DNA from: an uncultured Pelagibacteraceae bacterium
GTDB lineage: Bacteria; Pseudomonadota; Alphaproteobacteria; Pelagibacterales; Pelagibacteraceae
Direction: 5' to 3'
Assembly: GCA_902526115.1 (NCBI GenBank)
Contig: CABZJV010000009.1
Span: 1-35,380, forward strand
Length of the DNA: 35,380 nucleotides
The notes beneath the pieces were generated by a model. That model worked only from the letters and a program-made list of their open reading frames with translations, did no database searches and was not told the origin of the DNA. Numbering within the stretch: the first letter of the stretch is position 1; each line of letters begins with the position of its first letter. The position numbers and the translations under genes are program-made. This document shows, piece by piece, positions 1 to 6,365 of the stretch.

Positions 1-2
1 TT

Positions 3-281
3 CCAGGTAAGGAAGGTGTTCATCCTTTATCAGGAGTTCATAAAGGAAAACAAGCTATGATGGCAACAATGTCTAAAATTCCAGGAACATGGCCAAATTT
101 TAATTTAAAAATTATGGATATGATCAGTGAAGGAAATAAGATTTTTGTAAGAGTTCATGCCAAAGCTGATAACATGGATACTATGTTTGGACATTATTTT
201 GAAATGAACGATCAAGGAAAAACTGTAACCATGATGACATTTGATGACACCCTTAGCATGTTCAATGCAATGAAGAAGTAA
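3..281 (+). CDS. NTF2/SnoaL-like small protein, 5' end cut by window edge
   Basis: The reading frame is open from base 3 and enters from outside the window, so only the last 92 residues are seen. An internal ATG at 57 is not the natural start, because sequence upstream (HPLSGVHKGK) already fits the fold. The pattern of a 'G-x-H-x-G-K' turn followed by alternating strands that end in a Thr/Met-rich strand (VTMMTFDD) resembles the NTF2/SnoaL-like superfamily, whose members bind or cyclise small hydrophobic molecules. It shares a layout with the NTF2-like gene at 3505-3825 in the same cluster. No catalytic Asp/His pair can be assigned from this fragment. The fold is a moderate-confidence inference and the substrate is unknown. 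Confidence 0.6.
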   Translation, partial: PGKEGVHPLSGVHKGKQAMMATMSKIPGTWPNFNLKIMDMISEGNKIFVRVHAKADNMDTMFGHYFEMNDQGKTVTMMTFDDTLSMFNAMKK

Positions 282-289
282 GGAACAAT

Positions 290-322
290 ATGTCAATTCT
301 AGATAAACTAAATAATTATTAA
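290..322 (+). pseudogene. Ten-codon ORF, possible vestige of an NTF2-like gene start
   Basis: A short ORF (MSILDKLNNY, stop TAA) sits nine bases after the preceding stop and has its own AAGGA upstream. Its first residues nearly repeat the N-terminus of the NTF2-like gene at 3505 (MSILEKYEAAL). I infer that it may be the remaining start of a deleted tandem copy. Chance similarity over about six residues is possible, so confidence is low. Confidence 0.3.
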
Positions 323-341
323 CTAACAGAAGGAGGCTAAT

Positions 342-692
342 ATGAGTAGTATTGAAGTTAAATCTTTTGATAAAGCAGATGAAATAGTTGATAAATTTAA
401 TAATGCTAAAATTGAAGCAGTTAAAGTAGGCGGTCAAAGAGTAGTAAGATTACATTTAAAACCAGGATGGAAATGGTCTACAGATGTCAAACCTCATGTT
501 GGAACTGATAGTTGTCAGGCTAACCATATTGGCATCATCACAAAAGGTACTGTTTGTGCAAAACACGATGATGGAACAGAATTTACATATAAAGCAGGAG
601 ATTCTTATTCTGTTAAGCCAGGCCATGATGCTTGGGTAGTTGGTAGTGAACCTGTTGAAGCATACGAGTTTGCAGGAGTTTGGGGCGAATAA
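342..692 (+). CDS. Small single-domain cupin protein
   Basis: The protein has 116 residues and one cupin-like beta-barrel. A first motif region spans about residues 52-75 (PHVG..., then NHIGIITKGTV) and a second about 83-97, with the G-D-x-Y-x-V-x-P-G-H-D-A signature usual for small cupin_2 proteins. His52, His62 and His95 are candidate metal ligands, but the first motif is not canonical. The start is set by a very strong Shine-Dalgarno (AAGGAGG) seven bases before ATG. The stop overlaps the next start (TAATG), which implies translational coupling. Small cupins can be sensors, isomerases or dioxygenases; nothing here identifies a substrate. Confidence 0.75.
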   Translation: MSSIEVKSFDKADEIVDKFNNAKIEAVKVGGQRVVRLHLKPGWKWSTDVKPHVGTDSCQANHIGIITKGTVCAKHDDGTEFTYKAGDSYSVKPGHDAWVVGSEPVEAYEFAGVWGE

Positions 693-961
693 TGGTAAAA
701 ATTATTGGAAACTTTGAGGTTAATGATTGGGTTCATTGGAAAAAAATGTTTGACCAACATTCTAATGCAAGAGAAGCCGCAGGAATTAAGACAATTTATG
801 TTGGAAATGAAATAGAAAATACAAATAAAGTGCATATCGTAATGGAAACACCTGCAGCAGATACAATGCAAAAATTTATGCAAGATCCCGAAAATGCTAA
901 AGTAATTGAACAATCAGGACACAAACAAGAAACGACAGTAATGAGCATTTGCTCTGACTAA
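692..961 (+). CDS. Dimeric alpha/beta-barrel (ABM-like) small protein
   Basis: The protein has 89 residues. I place the start at ATG 692, which overlaps the cupin stop, rather than the in-frame TTG at 680. The order is strand (VKIIGNFEV), helix with an aromatic W-x-x-W-K-K-M-F core, strand, strand (VHIVMET), helix (TMQKFM) and a final strand. This is the layout of ferredoxin-like dimeric alpha/beta barrels (ABM, EthD and DUF3764-like families). Such proteins act as small monooxygenases, cyclases or ligand-binding subunits. No catalytic residues can be assigned. It lies between a cupin and a similar barrel protein, so a shared small-molecule role is a reasonable inference. Confidence 0.6.
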   Translation: MVKIIGNFEVNDWVHWKKMFDQHSNAREAAGIKTIYVGNEIENTNKVHIVMETPAADTMQKFMQDPENAKVIEQSGHKQETTVMSICSD

Positions 962-982
962 ACAACAAAAAAAGGAGAGAAT

Positions 983-1270
983 ATGAAATACTATATGGTA
1001 ACTCATACTTTCAAATCGAAAGAAATGAAAGACAAATTTAACGAGGTTTTAGGAGGCATGTCCAGGGAAGATATGATTAAATCTTCCACTAGTGATAAAG
1101 CTAAATGCCAAATGACATATTACACTCCAGGTGATACCATGACAATGTTTTGTCATTGGATGGCAGAAAGTACTGATGCTATTAATGAGCAACTTTCACA
1201 GATGAATGATTTTTTTGAACCTCACCAATTTACTGAGGTTAAAGAAGAAGTTTTTGATTTCAACAAATAA
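983..1270 (+). CDS. Small cytoplasmic protein, probable alpha/beta-barrel fold
   Basis: The protein has 95 residues and a strong Shine-Dalgarno (AAAGGAGAG) before ATG 983. It starts with a strand (YYMVTHTF), then a Lys/Glu-rich helix (KEMKDKFNEVL), then strands around residues 42-60 with a Met/Cys/His-rich segment (TMTMFCHWM), a second amphipathic helix and an acidic tail. This matches the beta-alpha-beta-beta-alpha-beta plan of dimeric alpha/beta barrels. The Cys and His in the third strand could bind a metal or cofactor, but that is speculation. I cannot name a family. It belongs to the same co-directional cassette as its neighbours. Confidence 0.55.
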   Translation: MKYYMVTHTFKSKEMKDKFNEVLGGMSREDMIKSSTSDKAKCQMTYYTPGDTMTMFCHWMAESTDAINEQLSQMNDFFEPHQFTEVKEEVFDFNK

Positions 1271-1279
1271 GAGGTAAAA

Positions 1280-1753
1280 ATGAAAAAAATAATATTAACT
1301 TTAATAATCTCACTATTAACAACTTACTCTTTAGCTGAAACAGGTAAATTTAATGCTTCTGGAGCTGGGTCTTGGGCAACGAATGTTATGAATGCTGGTA
1401 ACGGAAATATGAGTATTACTTATGATGGTAATGCTGGACTTTCAGATAAAGAAGGAAGTATTTTTGATAAGTCTACAATGCACTGTATTGGAGGATTAAC
1501 TTTAGTTGCAGGCAAATTTGATGATGAGACAGGTATGTGTACTTTTTACTTAATGGATGGTGAAAAGATTTTCATTAATTACAAAGGTAAAGGAACTGGA
1601 GGACAAGGTGGGTCTGGAGATTTTGTAATTGTTGGTGGAACTGGAAAATATGAAACAATATCAGGAACTGGTTTTTCTAGTAGACAAAATTTAAAAGGTA
1701 AAGCTGGAATGGCTCATTCACTAAATCAAATGAGTGGAAGTTATACTTATTAA
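1280..1753 (+). CDS. Secreted beta-barrel protein, allene-oxide-cyclase-like
   Basis: The protein has 157 residues. The first 19 form a Sec signal peptide (MKK, hydrophobic core, then S-L-A before ETG), so the mature protein should be periplasmic or exported. The rest is almost all beta and Gly-rich, and ends in the pattern GGTGKYETISGTG followed by a strand and a Gly-Ser-Tyr-Thr-Tyr terminus. That pattern is common to the allene-oxide-cyclase/dirigent-like barrel superfamily. Two Cys (in MHCIGG and GMCTF) could form a disulfide. AAGAGGT precedes ATG 1280, ten bases after the previous gene. The function is unknown; bacterial members are usually annotated only by fold. Confidence 0.6.
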   Translation: MKKIILTLIISLLTTYSLAETGKFNASGAGSWATNVMNAGNGNMSITYDGNAGLSDKEGSIFDKSTMHCIGGLTLVAGKFDDETGMCTFYLMDGEKIFINYKGKGTGGQGGSGDFVIVGGTGKYETISGTGFSSRQNLKGKAGMAHSLNQMSGSYTY

Positions 1754-1777
1754 ATAATCAAAAAAGGAGATAAACAA

Positions 1778-2152
1778 ATGAAAACGACATTAATAATTAT
1801 TATCAGCATCTTTTTTTCATTCTCAGCAAATGCTGGGATGTCCGATAACGATAAGGCAAAAGCTTGGGATTGTAGCGGCATATATATGGCTAATTACTTT
1901 TTGCCATCAGGAGAAACTTTTGAGTATAGTATGAAGGAAAAGTCTATGGCCACAGTAAAAGTTCTTAAATCTTATGCTTTGGAAGTTGGTATTCCAGAGA
2001 GTGAATGGGATGAAGGAGTAAATAAAGCAGTAGATAAACATTATGGTTCAAAATACGACGAAGCTAAAACTGAAGCTTGTCATAATTTTGTTAATTCAAC
2101 TATCCCTGATGGAGAGGAACGAGTAAAAAAAGTTGTTCAAACGTTATATTAA
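1778..2152 (+). CDS. Small secreted helical two-cysteine protein, copy 1
   Basis: The protein has 124 residues with a clear signal peptide of about 19 residues ending in S-A-N-A, so it is probably periplasmic. The mature part is predicted helical and carries exactly two Cys, in WDCSGIY near the start and in EACHNFV near the end. These could close a helical hairpin by a disulfide. A strong Shine-Dalgarno (AAAAGGAGA) precedes ATG. It is a diverged paralogue of the next gene: the Cys positions, the Y-A/K-V-L-K-S/A-Y segment and the I-P-x-G-x-E C-terminal motif line up. I do not recognise a named family. HdeA-like chaperones share the size and disulfide idea but not an obvious sequence. Confidence 0.65.
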   Translation: MKTTLIIIISIFFSFSANAGMSDNDKAKAWDCSGIYMANYFLPSGETFEYSMKEKSMATVKVLKSYALEVGIPESEWDEGVNKAVDKHYGSKYDEAKTEACHNFVNSTIPDGEERVKKVVQTLY

Positions 2153-2531
2153 TATCAGAAATTTAGTCATATCTATTTTATTACTAGTTAATCCAACTCT
2201 TGCCTTTGCAGGTGGGCACATCACAGATGAGGATAAAAAAGAGGCTATAAAATGTTTGGGCCACTATACAGCAATAACTTTTATTCCTGCTAATGAAGTT
2301 GAAGCTATCCAAATTGAATACGCATTGGCGTCATTTAAAATAGTTAAAGCTTATCTTTTGAATGAAAAAGTGAAAGAGGATGAAATTAACAAAGGGACTA
2401 TTGAGGAATTAGATAAATTAATTGGTCAACCTTTTAATACAGCAAGAAATGATAAGTGTAACTCATTTATCTATAAACTTATTCCTGGATCTAAAGAGGA
2501 TATTGAAAAATTACGGGGTACACTTCAATAG
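2133..2531 (+). CDS. Small secreted helical two-cysteine protein, copy 2
   Basis: The protein has 132 residues. The start is TTG at 2133, inside the previous gene (20-base overlap). No ATG occurs before the signal peptide, so TTG is the best choice, although an ATT start nearby cannot be excluded. The signal peptide ends around L-A-F-A before GGH. Two Cys (KCLGHY and DKCNSF) and the I-P-G-S-K-E motif align with the upstream paralogue, and the segment SFKIVKAYLL matches its TVKVLKSYAL. The overlap without an obvious independent Shine-Dalgarno suggests translational coupling and fixed stoichiometry. Function unknown. Confidence 0.6.
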   Translation: MFKRYINIRNLVISILLLVNPTLAFAGGHITDEDKKEAIKCLGHYTAITFIPANEVEAIQIEYALASFKIVKAYLLNEKVKEDEINKGTIEELDKLIGQPFNTARNDKCNSFIYKLIPGSKEDIEKLRGTLQ

Positions 2532-2588
2532 AAAGAAATAGACAAGTTAGTAAAATCAGGGATATATTAATTAAAAAAGGAGAAAAAA

Positions 2589-2879
2589 ATGGAAAAAGAA
2601 ATGTTAGTAATCGCAGACTTAAAAGAAGGTAAATTAGAAAAATTTATGGGATGGATGCAATCAGATGAAGGAATGAGTGTAAGAAAATCAGCAGCTTATC
2701 CAGAAAAAACTATTGGAGCAGTAAAACCAGATAAAAGTGGTGTCATGTTTAAGGTGTTTGTTCATAATGAGGAAAAAATGAAAGAATTAATTTCTGGTAC
2801 ACATCCAGTTGGTAAGGAGATTTATGATGAGTGTGTAAATAAAATGACTGCTTGGGAATTAAAAAAGGTGGATATGTAA
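2589..2879 (+). CDS. Small cytoplasmic protein, probable alpha/beta-barrel fold
   Basis: The protein has 96 residues and a strong AAAAAAGGAG Shine-Dalgarno before ATG 2589. The layout is a strand (MLVIADL), a helix rich in Met/Trp (KFMGWMQSDEGM), strands around residues 37-58 with MFKVFVHN, a helix beginning at NEEKMKEL and a C-terminal helix or strand. This fits the dimeric alpha/beta-barrel type seen in its neighbours. It is followed one base later by the GYD-like gene, so the two are probably co-translated. No catalytic motif is visible and I cannot assign a family more precisely. Confidence 0.55.
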   Translation: MEKEMLVIADLKEGKLEKFMGWMQSDEGMSVRKSAAYPEKTIGAVKPDKSGVMFKVFVHNEEKMKELISGTHPVGKEIYDECVNKMTAWELKKVDM

Positions 2880-2880
2880 T

Positions 2881-3204
2881 ATGGCAAAATATTATGTAAT
2901 TGGAAAAGTAAGTAAAGAGCTTTTACATAGAATGCAAAAAGATCCCTCAGCTGATAGATTTGCATCAACACAAAAAGTTATTGAAGCAATTGGTGGTAAA
3001 ATGATTAGTTATGAATGGGTCCGTGGAAGATTTGATGTTATTTGTTGTATTGAAGGAGATGCTGAAACTGTTGTTGGAATGAAAGTAGCATTTATAAATT
3101 CAGGTCTGATGGATGATTTAATGATACATGAAGTTATAGATTATAACAAAGCATTTGGGAAAGCTGCTGAAGCATCAGGAAGCGTTGTTAAACCTGCAGA
3201 ATAA
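2881..3204 (+). CDS. GYD-domain-like small protein
   Basis: The protein has 107 residues. It has the order typical of GYD-domain proteins (PF08734 type): strand (YYVIGKV), helix with a Q-K-V-I-E-A-I-G-G-K segment, strand (ISYEW), then a G-R-F-D-V-I-C-C turn and strand equivalent to the 'GRYD' signature, a helix (AETVVGMKVAF) and a last strand. The tail (GKAAEASGSVVKPAE) looks disordered. It starts one base after the upstream stop. GYD proteins have ferredoxin-like folds and no settled function. Two adjacent Cys at the core of the third strand are uncommon and may matter for function. Confidence 0.65.
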   Translation: MAKYYVIGKVSKELLHRMQKDPSADRFASTQKVIEAIGGKMISYEWVRGRFDVICCIEGDAETVVGMKVAFINSGLMDDLMIHEVIDYNKAFGKAAEASGSVVKPAE

Positions 3205-3206
3205 TT

Positions 3207-3494
3207 ATGCCAGGATACGCAATCTTTAACATCAATATAAATAATCCTGAAAACTATAGAGAATACGTAGAAAAAGTTAAGCCAACTGCTGAAAGATTTG
3301 GTGGAGAATATCTTGTAAGAGGAGGTAAAAATGTGATTGTAGAGGGATCATGGCAACATCCAAGAACTGTTGTGATAAAATTTCCCTCGTACGATAAAGC
3401 CATGGAGTGGTATAACTCTGAGGAATACAAACCAATAAAAAGCATTCGATTAGATAACGCAGATTCTAATGGGATGATAATTGAAGGAATATAA
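3207..3494 (+). CDS. DUF1330-family protein
   Basis: The protein has 95 residues and fits the DUF1330 family well: an N-terminal strand (GYAIFNINI), N-P-E-N-Y-R-E-Y-V-E-K, a helix, the G-G-E-Y-L-V-R-G-G hairpin, a strand with E-G-S-W, R-T-V-V-I-K-F-P-S-Y-D-K-A, and a W-Y-N-S-E-E-Y-K-P helix. This is another dimeric alpha/beta-barrel fold. Its length is normal for the family. It starts two bases after the preceding stop with no clear Shine-Dalgarno, so it probably relies on coupling. The biochemical role of DUF1330 proteins is not established. Confidence 0.85.
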   Translation: MPGYAIFNININNPENYREYVEKVKPTAERFGGEYLVRGGKNVIVEGSWQHPRTVVIKFPSYDKAMEWYNSEEYKPIKSIRLDNADSNGMIIEGI

Positions 3495-3504
3495 AGGAGA
3501 AAAA

Positions 3505-3825
3505 ATGTCGATATTAGAAAAATACGAAGCTGCATTAAAAAATAAAGATGAAGCTACAATGAATGAACTATTACATGATGATTTTAAATTCACCATGCAT
3601 AAATCTGGTAATACATTAGGTAAATCTGATGTAATGAAATGGGCAATGAGCGGTGACATTAACCAAAGAGACACGAGAATCGTTTATGAAAATGATGAAG
3701 TAGGTATTCACCATGCATTTGTAACATTTGCTGATGGGAATGTAGAAGCAGTGATGGCAGTTTATAAATATAAGGATGGAAAAATAGCAAGTCTAGAAAC
3801 TGGTGCAACGCCAATGCCAAAGTAA
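3505..3825 (+). CDS. NTF2/SnoaL-like small protein
   Basis: The protein has 106 residues. ATG 3505 is preferred over the in-frame TTG 3481 because AAAGGAG lies six bases before the ATG and the TTG is inside the upstream gene. The N-terminal helix (ILEKYEAALKNKD), the L-H-D-D-F-K-F strand, a G-K-S-D-V-M-K-W helix and the four following strands (EVGIHHAFVTFADG, EAVMAVYKYKDGK) are the standard NTF2-like plan. Asp residues near 30 and paired His (GIHHAF) are possible active-site residues. It is immediately followed, with no gap, by the DsbA-like gene that starts with GTG. Confidence 0.75.
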   Translation: MSILEKYEAALKNKDEATMNELLHDDFKFTMHKSGNTLGKSDVMKWAMSGDINQRDTRIVYENDEVGIHHAFVTFADGNVEAVMAVYKYKDGKIASLETGATPMPK

Positions 3826-4416
3826 GTGAGTAATATTGATTTTTATTTTTCGATAGGAAGTACTTACACATATCTATCTGTCACAAGAATACTTGATGTT
3901 GAAAAACAACATCAAGTAAAATTTAATTGGAAACCATTTTCAGTTAGAGCAATTATGAAGGAAATGAATAATATTCCATTTCCGAAAGAAAAAATTAATA
4001 AAGTCAATTACATGTGGAGAGATATTGAAAGAAGAGCAGAAGGTTACGGTTTTTTTGCTAAAACCCCAGTCCCCTATCCATTATCAGAGTTTGATTTAGC
4101 TAATCAAATAGCAATTCTTGGATTTGATAAAGGTTGGGGAGAAAAATTTGTTATTCTTACTTATAAAAAATGGTTTCAAGAGGGTAAAGAACCTGCAATT
4201 GAACCTAGTATTTCTGAAGTTTGTGCAGAATTAAATTTAAAAAAAGATGAAATTATCTCAGAAGCAAACTCAGTAATAATAAAAGAAAAATATATTGAAA
4301 ATACAAATTCAGCTCGAGCAAATAAAATTTTTGGAAGTCCATCTTTTATCGTTAAAAATGAACTCTTTTGGGGTGATGATAGAATGGAAGATGCTATTAG
4401 TTGGTCACTTAAATAA
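3826..4416 (+). CDS. DsbA-like 2-hydroxychromene-2-carboxylate isomerase family protein
   Basis: The protein has 196 residues and starts with GTG directly after the previous TAA. It has a thioredoxin-fold first strand (IDFYFSIG) and a Ser-Thr-Tyr-Thr-Tyr motif where the HCCA isomerase family keeps its catalytic Ser (Ser12). A helical insert follows, with a W-R-D-I-E-R-R-A motif and a Pro-rich turn. The second thioredoxin part holds the cis-Pro region (FGSPSFIV) and ends with FWGDDR. This is the HCCA isomerase/kappa-class GST branch of DsbA-like proteins; there is no CxxC, so it is not an oxidase. Relatives isomerise aromatic-ring-cleavage products with glutathione. It closes the small-gene cassette, hinting at a role in small-molecule turnover. 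Confidence 0.85.
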   Translation: MSNIDFYFSIGSTYTYLSVTRILDVEKQHQVKFNWKPFSVRAIMKEMNNIPFPKEKINKVNYMWRDIERRAEGYGFFAKTPVPYPLSEFDLANQIAILGFDKGWGEKFVILTYKKWFQEGKEPAIEPSISEVCAELNLKKDEIISEANSVIIKEKYIENTNSARANKIFGSPSFIVKNELFWGDDRMEDAISWSLK

Positions 4417-4426
4417 TTATATAAAT

Positions 4427-4440
4427 TCAATTTAAATTGA
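4427..4440. repeat. 14-base perfect palindrome upstream of SMR pair
   Basis: The bases TCAATTTAAATTGA form a perfect palindrome 16 bases before the SMR start. It could be an operator for a dimeric regulator or simply chance in AT-rich DNA. No other element supports it. Confidence 0.25.
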
Positions 4441-4456
4441 TTTAAGATATTTTTAA

Positions 4457-4789
4457 ATGAGTCTTGCTACTTCTTATTTATTTTTAGGAATTGCAGTTTT
4501 TTTAGGAGTCACCTCAAACAGTTTTGCGAAAACTGCTGAGGGATTTACACTTCTAGTTCCTAGCATAATTACAGCTATTACAATTGTGCTTTGTATGTAC
4601 GCTCTCTCATTAGTGATGAAGAATATTCCTATGGGAATTACCTATGCTTCATTTGCGGGACTAACGATTATTGCAACCGTTATAGTTGGAATCATCAAAT
4701 ACAATCAAGTTCCAAATTTGTATTCAATTATAGGTTTGGCTTTTATTATTATTGGTGTTTTATTAGTTAATTTACTAGGAAACCAATAA
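4457..4789 (+). CDS. Small multidrug resistance (SMR) family membrane protein, first of pair
   Basis: The protein has 110 residues and four transmembrane helices, the standard SMR size. It aligns well with EmrE: the A-K-T-A-E-G-F-T loop after helix 1 with Lys25 in the EmrE Lys22 position, P-x-G-I-x-Y-A-x-F-A-G in helix 3, and a last helix ending in VNLL. In this alignment the essential membrane Glu of EmrE (Glu14) is Gly17 and the EmrE Trp63 position is Phe. Proton-coupled drug export as in EmrE is therefore doubtful. It is paired with the next gene at a two-base gap, as in heterodimeric SMR pairs. The substrate could be a polar metabolite instead. Confidence 0.85.
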   Translation: MSLATSYLFLGIAVFLGVTSNSFAKTAEGFTLLVPSIITAITIVLCMYALSLVMKNIPMGITYASFAGLTIIATVIVGIIKYNQVPNLYSIIGLAFIIIGVLLVNLLGNQ

Positions 4790-4791
4790 TC

Positions 4792-5127
4792 ATGAAACCA
4801 TTATTGGGGTATTTATTTTTAGCTATTGGAATTTCTTTTGGTATTGCATCTAATAGTTTAGCAAAAATTTCTGAAGGATTTACTAAACTAACTCCATCAA
4901 TTTTATGTATTTTGTTTATGTGTATTACAATGTTTTCAATAGCGAAAGCTATGCATGCTCTACCAGTTGGTTTTGCTTATGCAACATATAGCGGCTTAAC
5001 AGTTACCGGTGTTGTGCTTTTTGCTGTGTTAAAATTTAACCAAGTACCTAACATTTATGGAATAGTTGGTATCATCTTAATAATAATTGGAGTGATAATG
5101 GTTAACTATTTAGGCCGGCTAAATTAA
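4792..5127 (+). CDS. SMR family membrane protein, second of pair
   Basis: The protein has 111 residues and four helices and is clearly a paralogue of the gene before it (SEGFTKLTPSIL, then P-V-G-F-A-Y-A-T-Y-S-G-L, then FNQVPNIYGIVG). Lys25 is kept, while the Glu14 equivalent is again Gly17 and the Trp63 equivalent is Tyr. Two copies that both lack the Glu suggest a functional subgroup rather than decay, since all other structural features are intact. The likely product is a heterodimer with the upstream protein in the inner membrane. It ends 15 bases before the convergent DUF952 gene. Confidence 0.85.
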   Translation: MKPLLGYLFLAIGISFGIASNSLAKISEGFTKLTPSILCILFMCITMFSIAKAMHALPVGFAYATYSGLTVTGVVLFAVLKFNQVPNIYGIVGIILIIIGVIMVNYLGRLN

Positions 5128-5142
5128 ATATTGATAATTAAT

Positions 5143-5487
5143 TTATGAAATATCTGGTAATTGATGAATACCACTCTCATCTAATATTAAGTCAAATTCA
5201 TCTACAACGTTTTTAACATCAAGTGTTGAGTATAAATGAGGATACATATCTCCATTAGAAGCTTGCTCCCAAAGCAAATGATCTAATTTAAATGTATGAA
5301 CTTTTAGTAAAACTAAATTTTCTTGATTTGGATAAAATAACTTTAATGTCTCCTGTATTTGCTGTTGTTCCGAAAAATGTATATAACCATCTTCTATATC
5401 CTTAGAAGTACCATGATAAACACCATTTTTTTTTGCTTCTTTCCATTCTTTTTTATCAAGAATTTTATAAACAAACTCTAAATTCAT
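5143..5487 (-). CDS. DUF952 family protein
   Basis: The protein has 114 residues and the hallmarks of DUF952: an N-terminal V-Y-K-I-L, the W-K-E-A segment, a Y-x-G-T-S-K-D-I-x-D-G-Y-I-H-F-S core (residues about 24-39), then L-V-L-L-K-V and a conserved F-P-H-L-Y-S/T-like motif, here M-Y-P-H-L-Y-S-T-L. The fold has been compared with ADP-ribosyl-binding or ART-like proteins, and the function is not known. It lies three bases downstream of the inositol-monophosphatase-like gene on the same strand and is probably co-transcribed with it. Confidence 0.85.
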   Translation of the reverse strand: MNLEFVYKILDKKEWKEAKKNGVYHGTSKDIEDGYIHFSEQQQIQETLKLFYPNQENLVLLKVHTFKLDHLLWEQASNGDMYPHLYSTLDVKNVVDEFDLILDESGIHQLPDIS

Positions 5488-5490
5488 TAA

Positions 5491-6297
5491 TTATTTACTT
5501 ACTGGCTTTAATAATTTTAAAAATTTTGAATGAATAGATTTATTTGATGAAACTAAAATATTTCCAGCTTCAATTGCATCTTTATTATCCCAGGTACTAA
5601 GATAGCCCCCAGCAGCTTTAATAATAGGAATTAGTGGATGGATATCCCAAATTTTATTTGAACATTGAATAACTACATCAACTCTTCCCTCAGCTAAATG
5701 AGCGTAACTCAATGCATCACTACATGGAAATTGCATTAGTTTTAAAATTTGAGGGATTTTTTTTTGTTTATTTAAAGATAACCAGCCATGGAAAGCTGCA
5801 CAAACTTTGACATTTTTAAAAGTTATACTCTGATTTACAGTTATTTTTCTTTTTTTACCATTTTCGACTACGAAAGCTGCTTTATCAGAATAATTTAAAT
5901 AATATTTTTTTAAAACAGGAAAATTTGCTAATCCTAAAACTGGAGAGCCTTTATAATTTAATGAAATTAAATTACTCCAAGTTGGATTGCCTATTACAAA
6001 AGATCTTGTCCCATCTATTGGGTCAATAATCCATGCAAAATCACTTTTTGATTTCTTATGACCGAACTCTTCTCCAACAATTTGGTGTTTCGGAAATTTT
6101 TTCTTAATCTTGGCTCTTATAAATTTTTCGAAGGCTCTGTCTGATGTTGTTACTGGATCGTACCCCTTACCCTTAAGTTTATTTGATACTTTGAAAGTCT
6201 TATTTAATTTTAAATAGTAAAAATTAGTAAGATCTTTTGCTAGTTGGTTTAAAAACTTAGCATATATTGGATATTTTTTTGTGTTAAAACTATTCAC
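5491..6297 (-). CDS. hisN: Inositol-monophosphatase family, probable histidinol-phosphatase
   Basis: The protein has 268 residues with all metal-binding motifs of the IMPase family: G-E-E at 75-77, D-P-I-D-G-T at 92-97, and W-D at 217-218, which together bind the catalytic Mg ions. The HisN-type members of Actinobacteria and Alphaproteobacteria dephosphorylate histidinol phosphate in histidine synthesis, and the short insert-free layout with the R-S-F motif after DGT suits that branch. Inositol-1-phosphatase or 3'-phosphoadenosine phosphatase remain alternatives. The PRA-CH gene hisI lies 21 kb away in the same window, so histidine genes are scattered here. Confidence 0.75.
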   Translation of the reverse strand: MNSFNTKKYPIYAKFLNQLAKDLTNFYYLKLNKTFKVSNKLKGKGYDPVTTSDRAFEKFIRAKIKKKFPKHQIVGEEFGHKKSKSDFAWIIDPIDGTRSFVIGNPTWSNLISLNYKGSPVLGLANFPVLKKYYLNYSDKAAFVVENGKKRKITVNQSITFKNVKVCAAFHGWLSLNKQKKIPQILKLMQFPCSDALSYAHLAEGRVDVVIQCSNKIWDIHPLIPIIKAAGGYLSTWDNKDAIEAGNILVSSNKSIHSKFLKLLKPVSK

Positions 6298-6365
6298 AAA
6301 GAACTCTTACTATTTAATTTATGTTGATTAAAGCAAATTTTTTAATAATTCTTATAGTTTAAATT

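Noticed and set aside
680..691. TTG start for the alpha/beta-barrel gene at 692
   Set aside because: ATG 692 overlaps the cupin stop as TAATG, a typical coupled start, and the extra residues add nothing to the fold.
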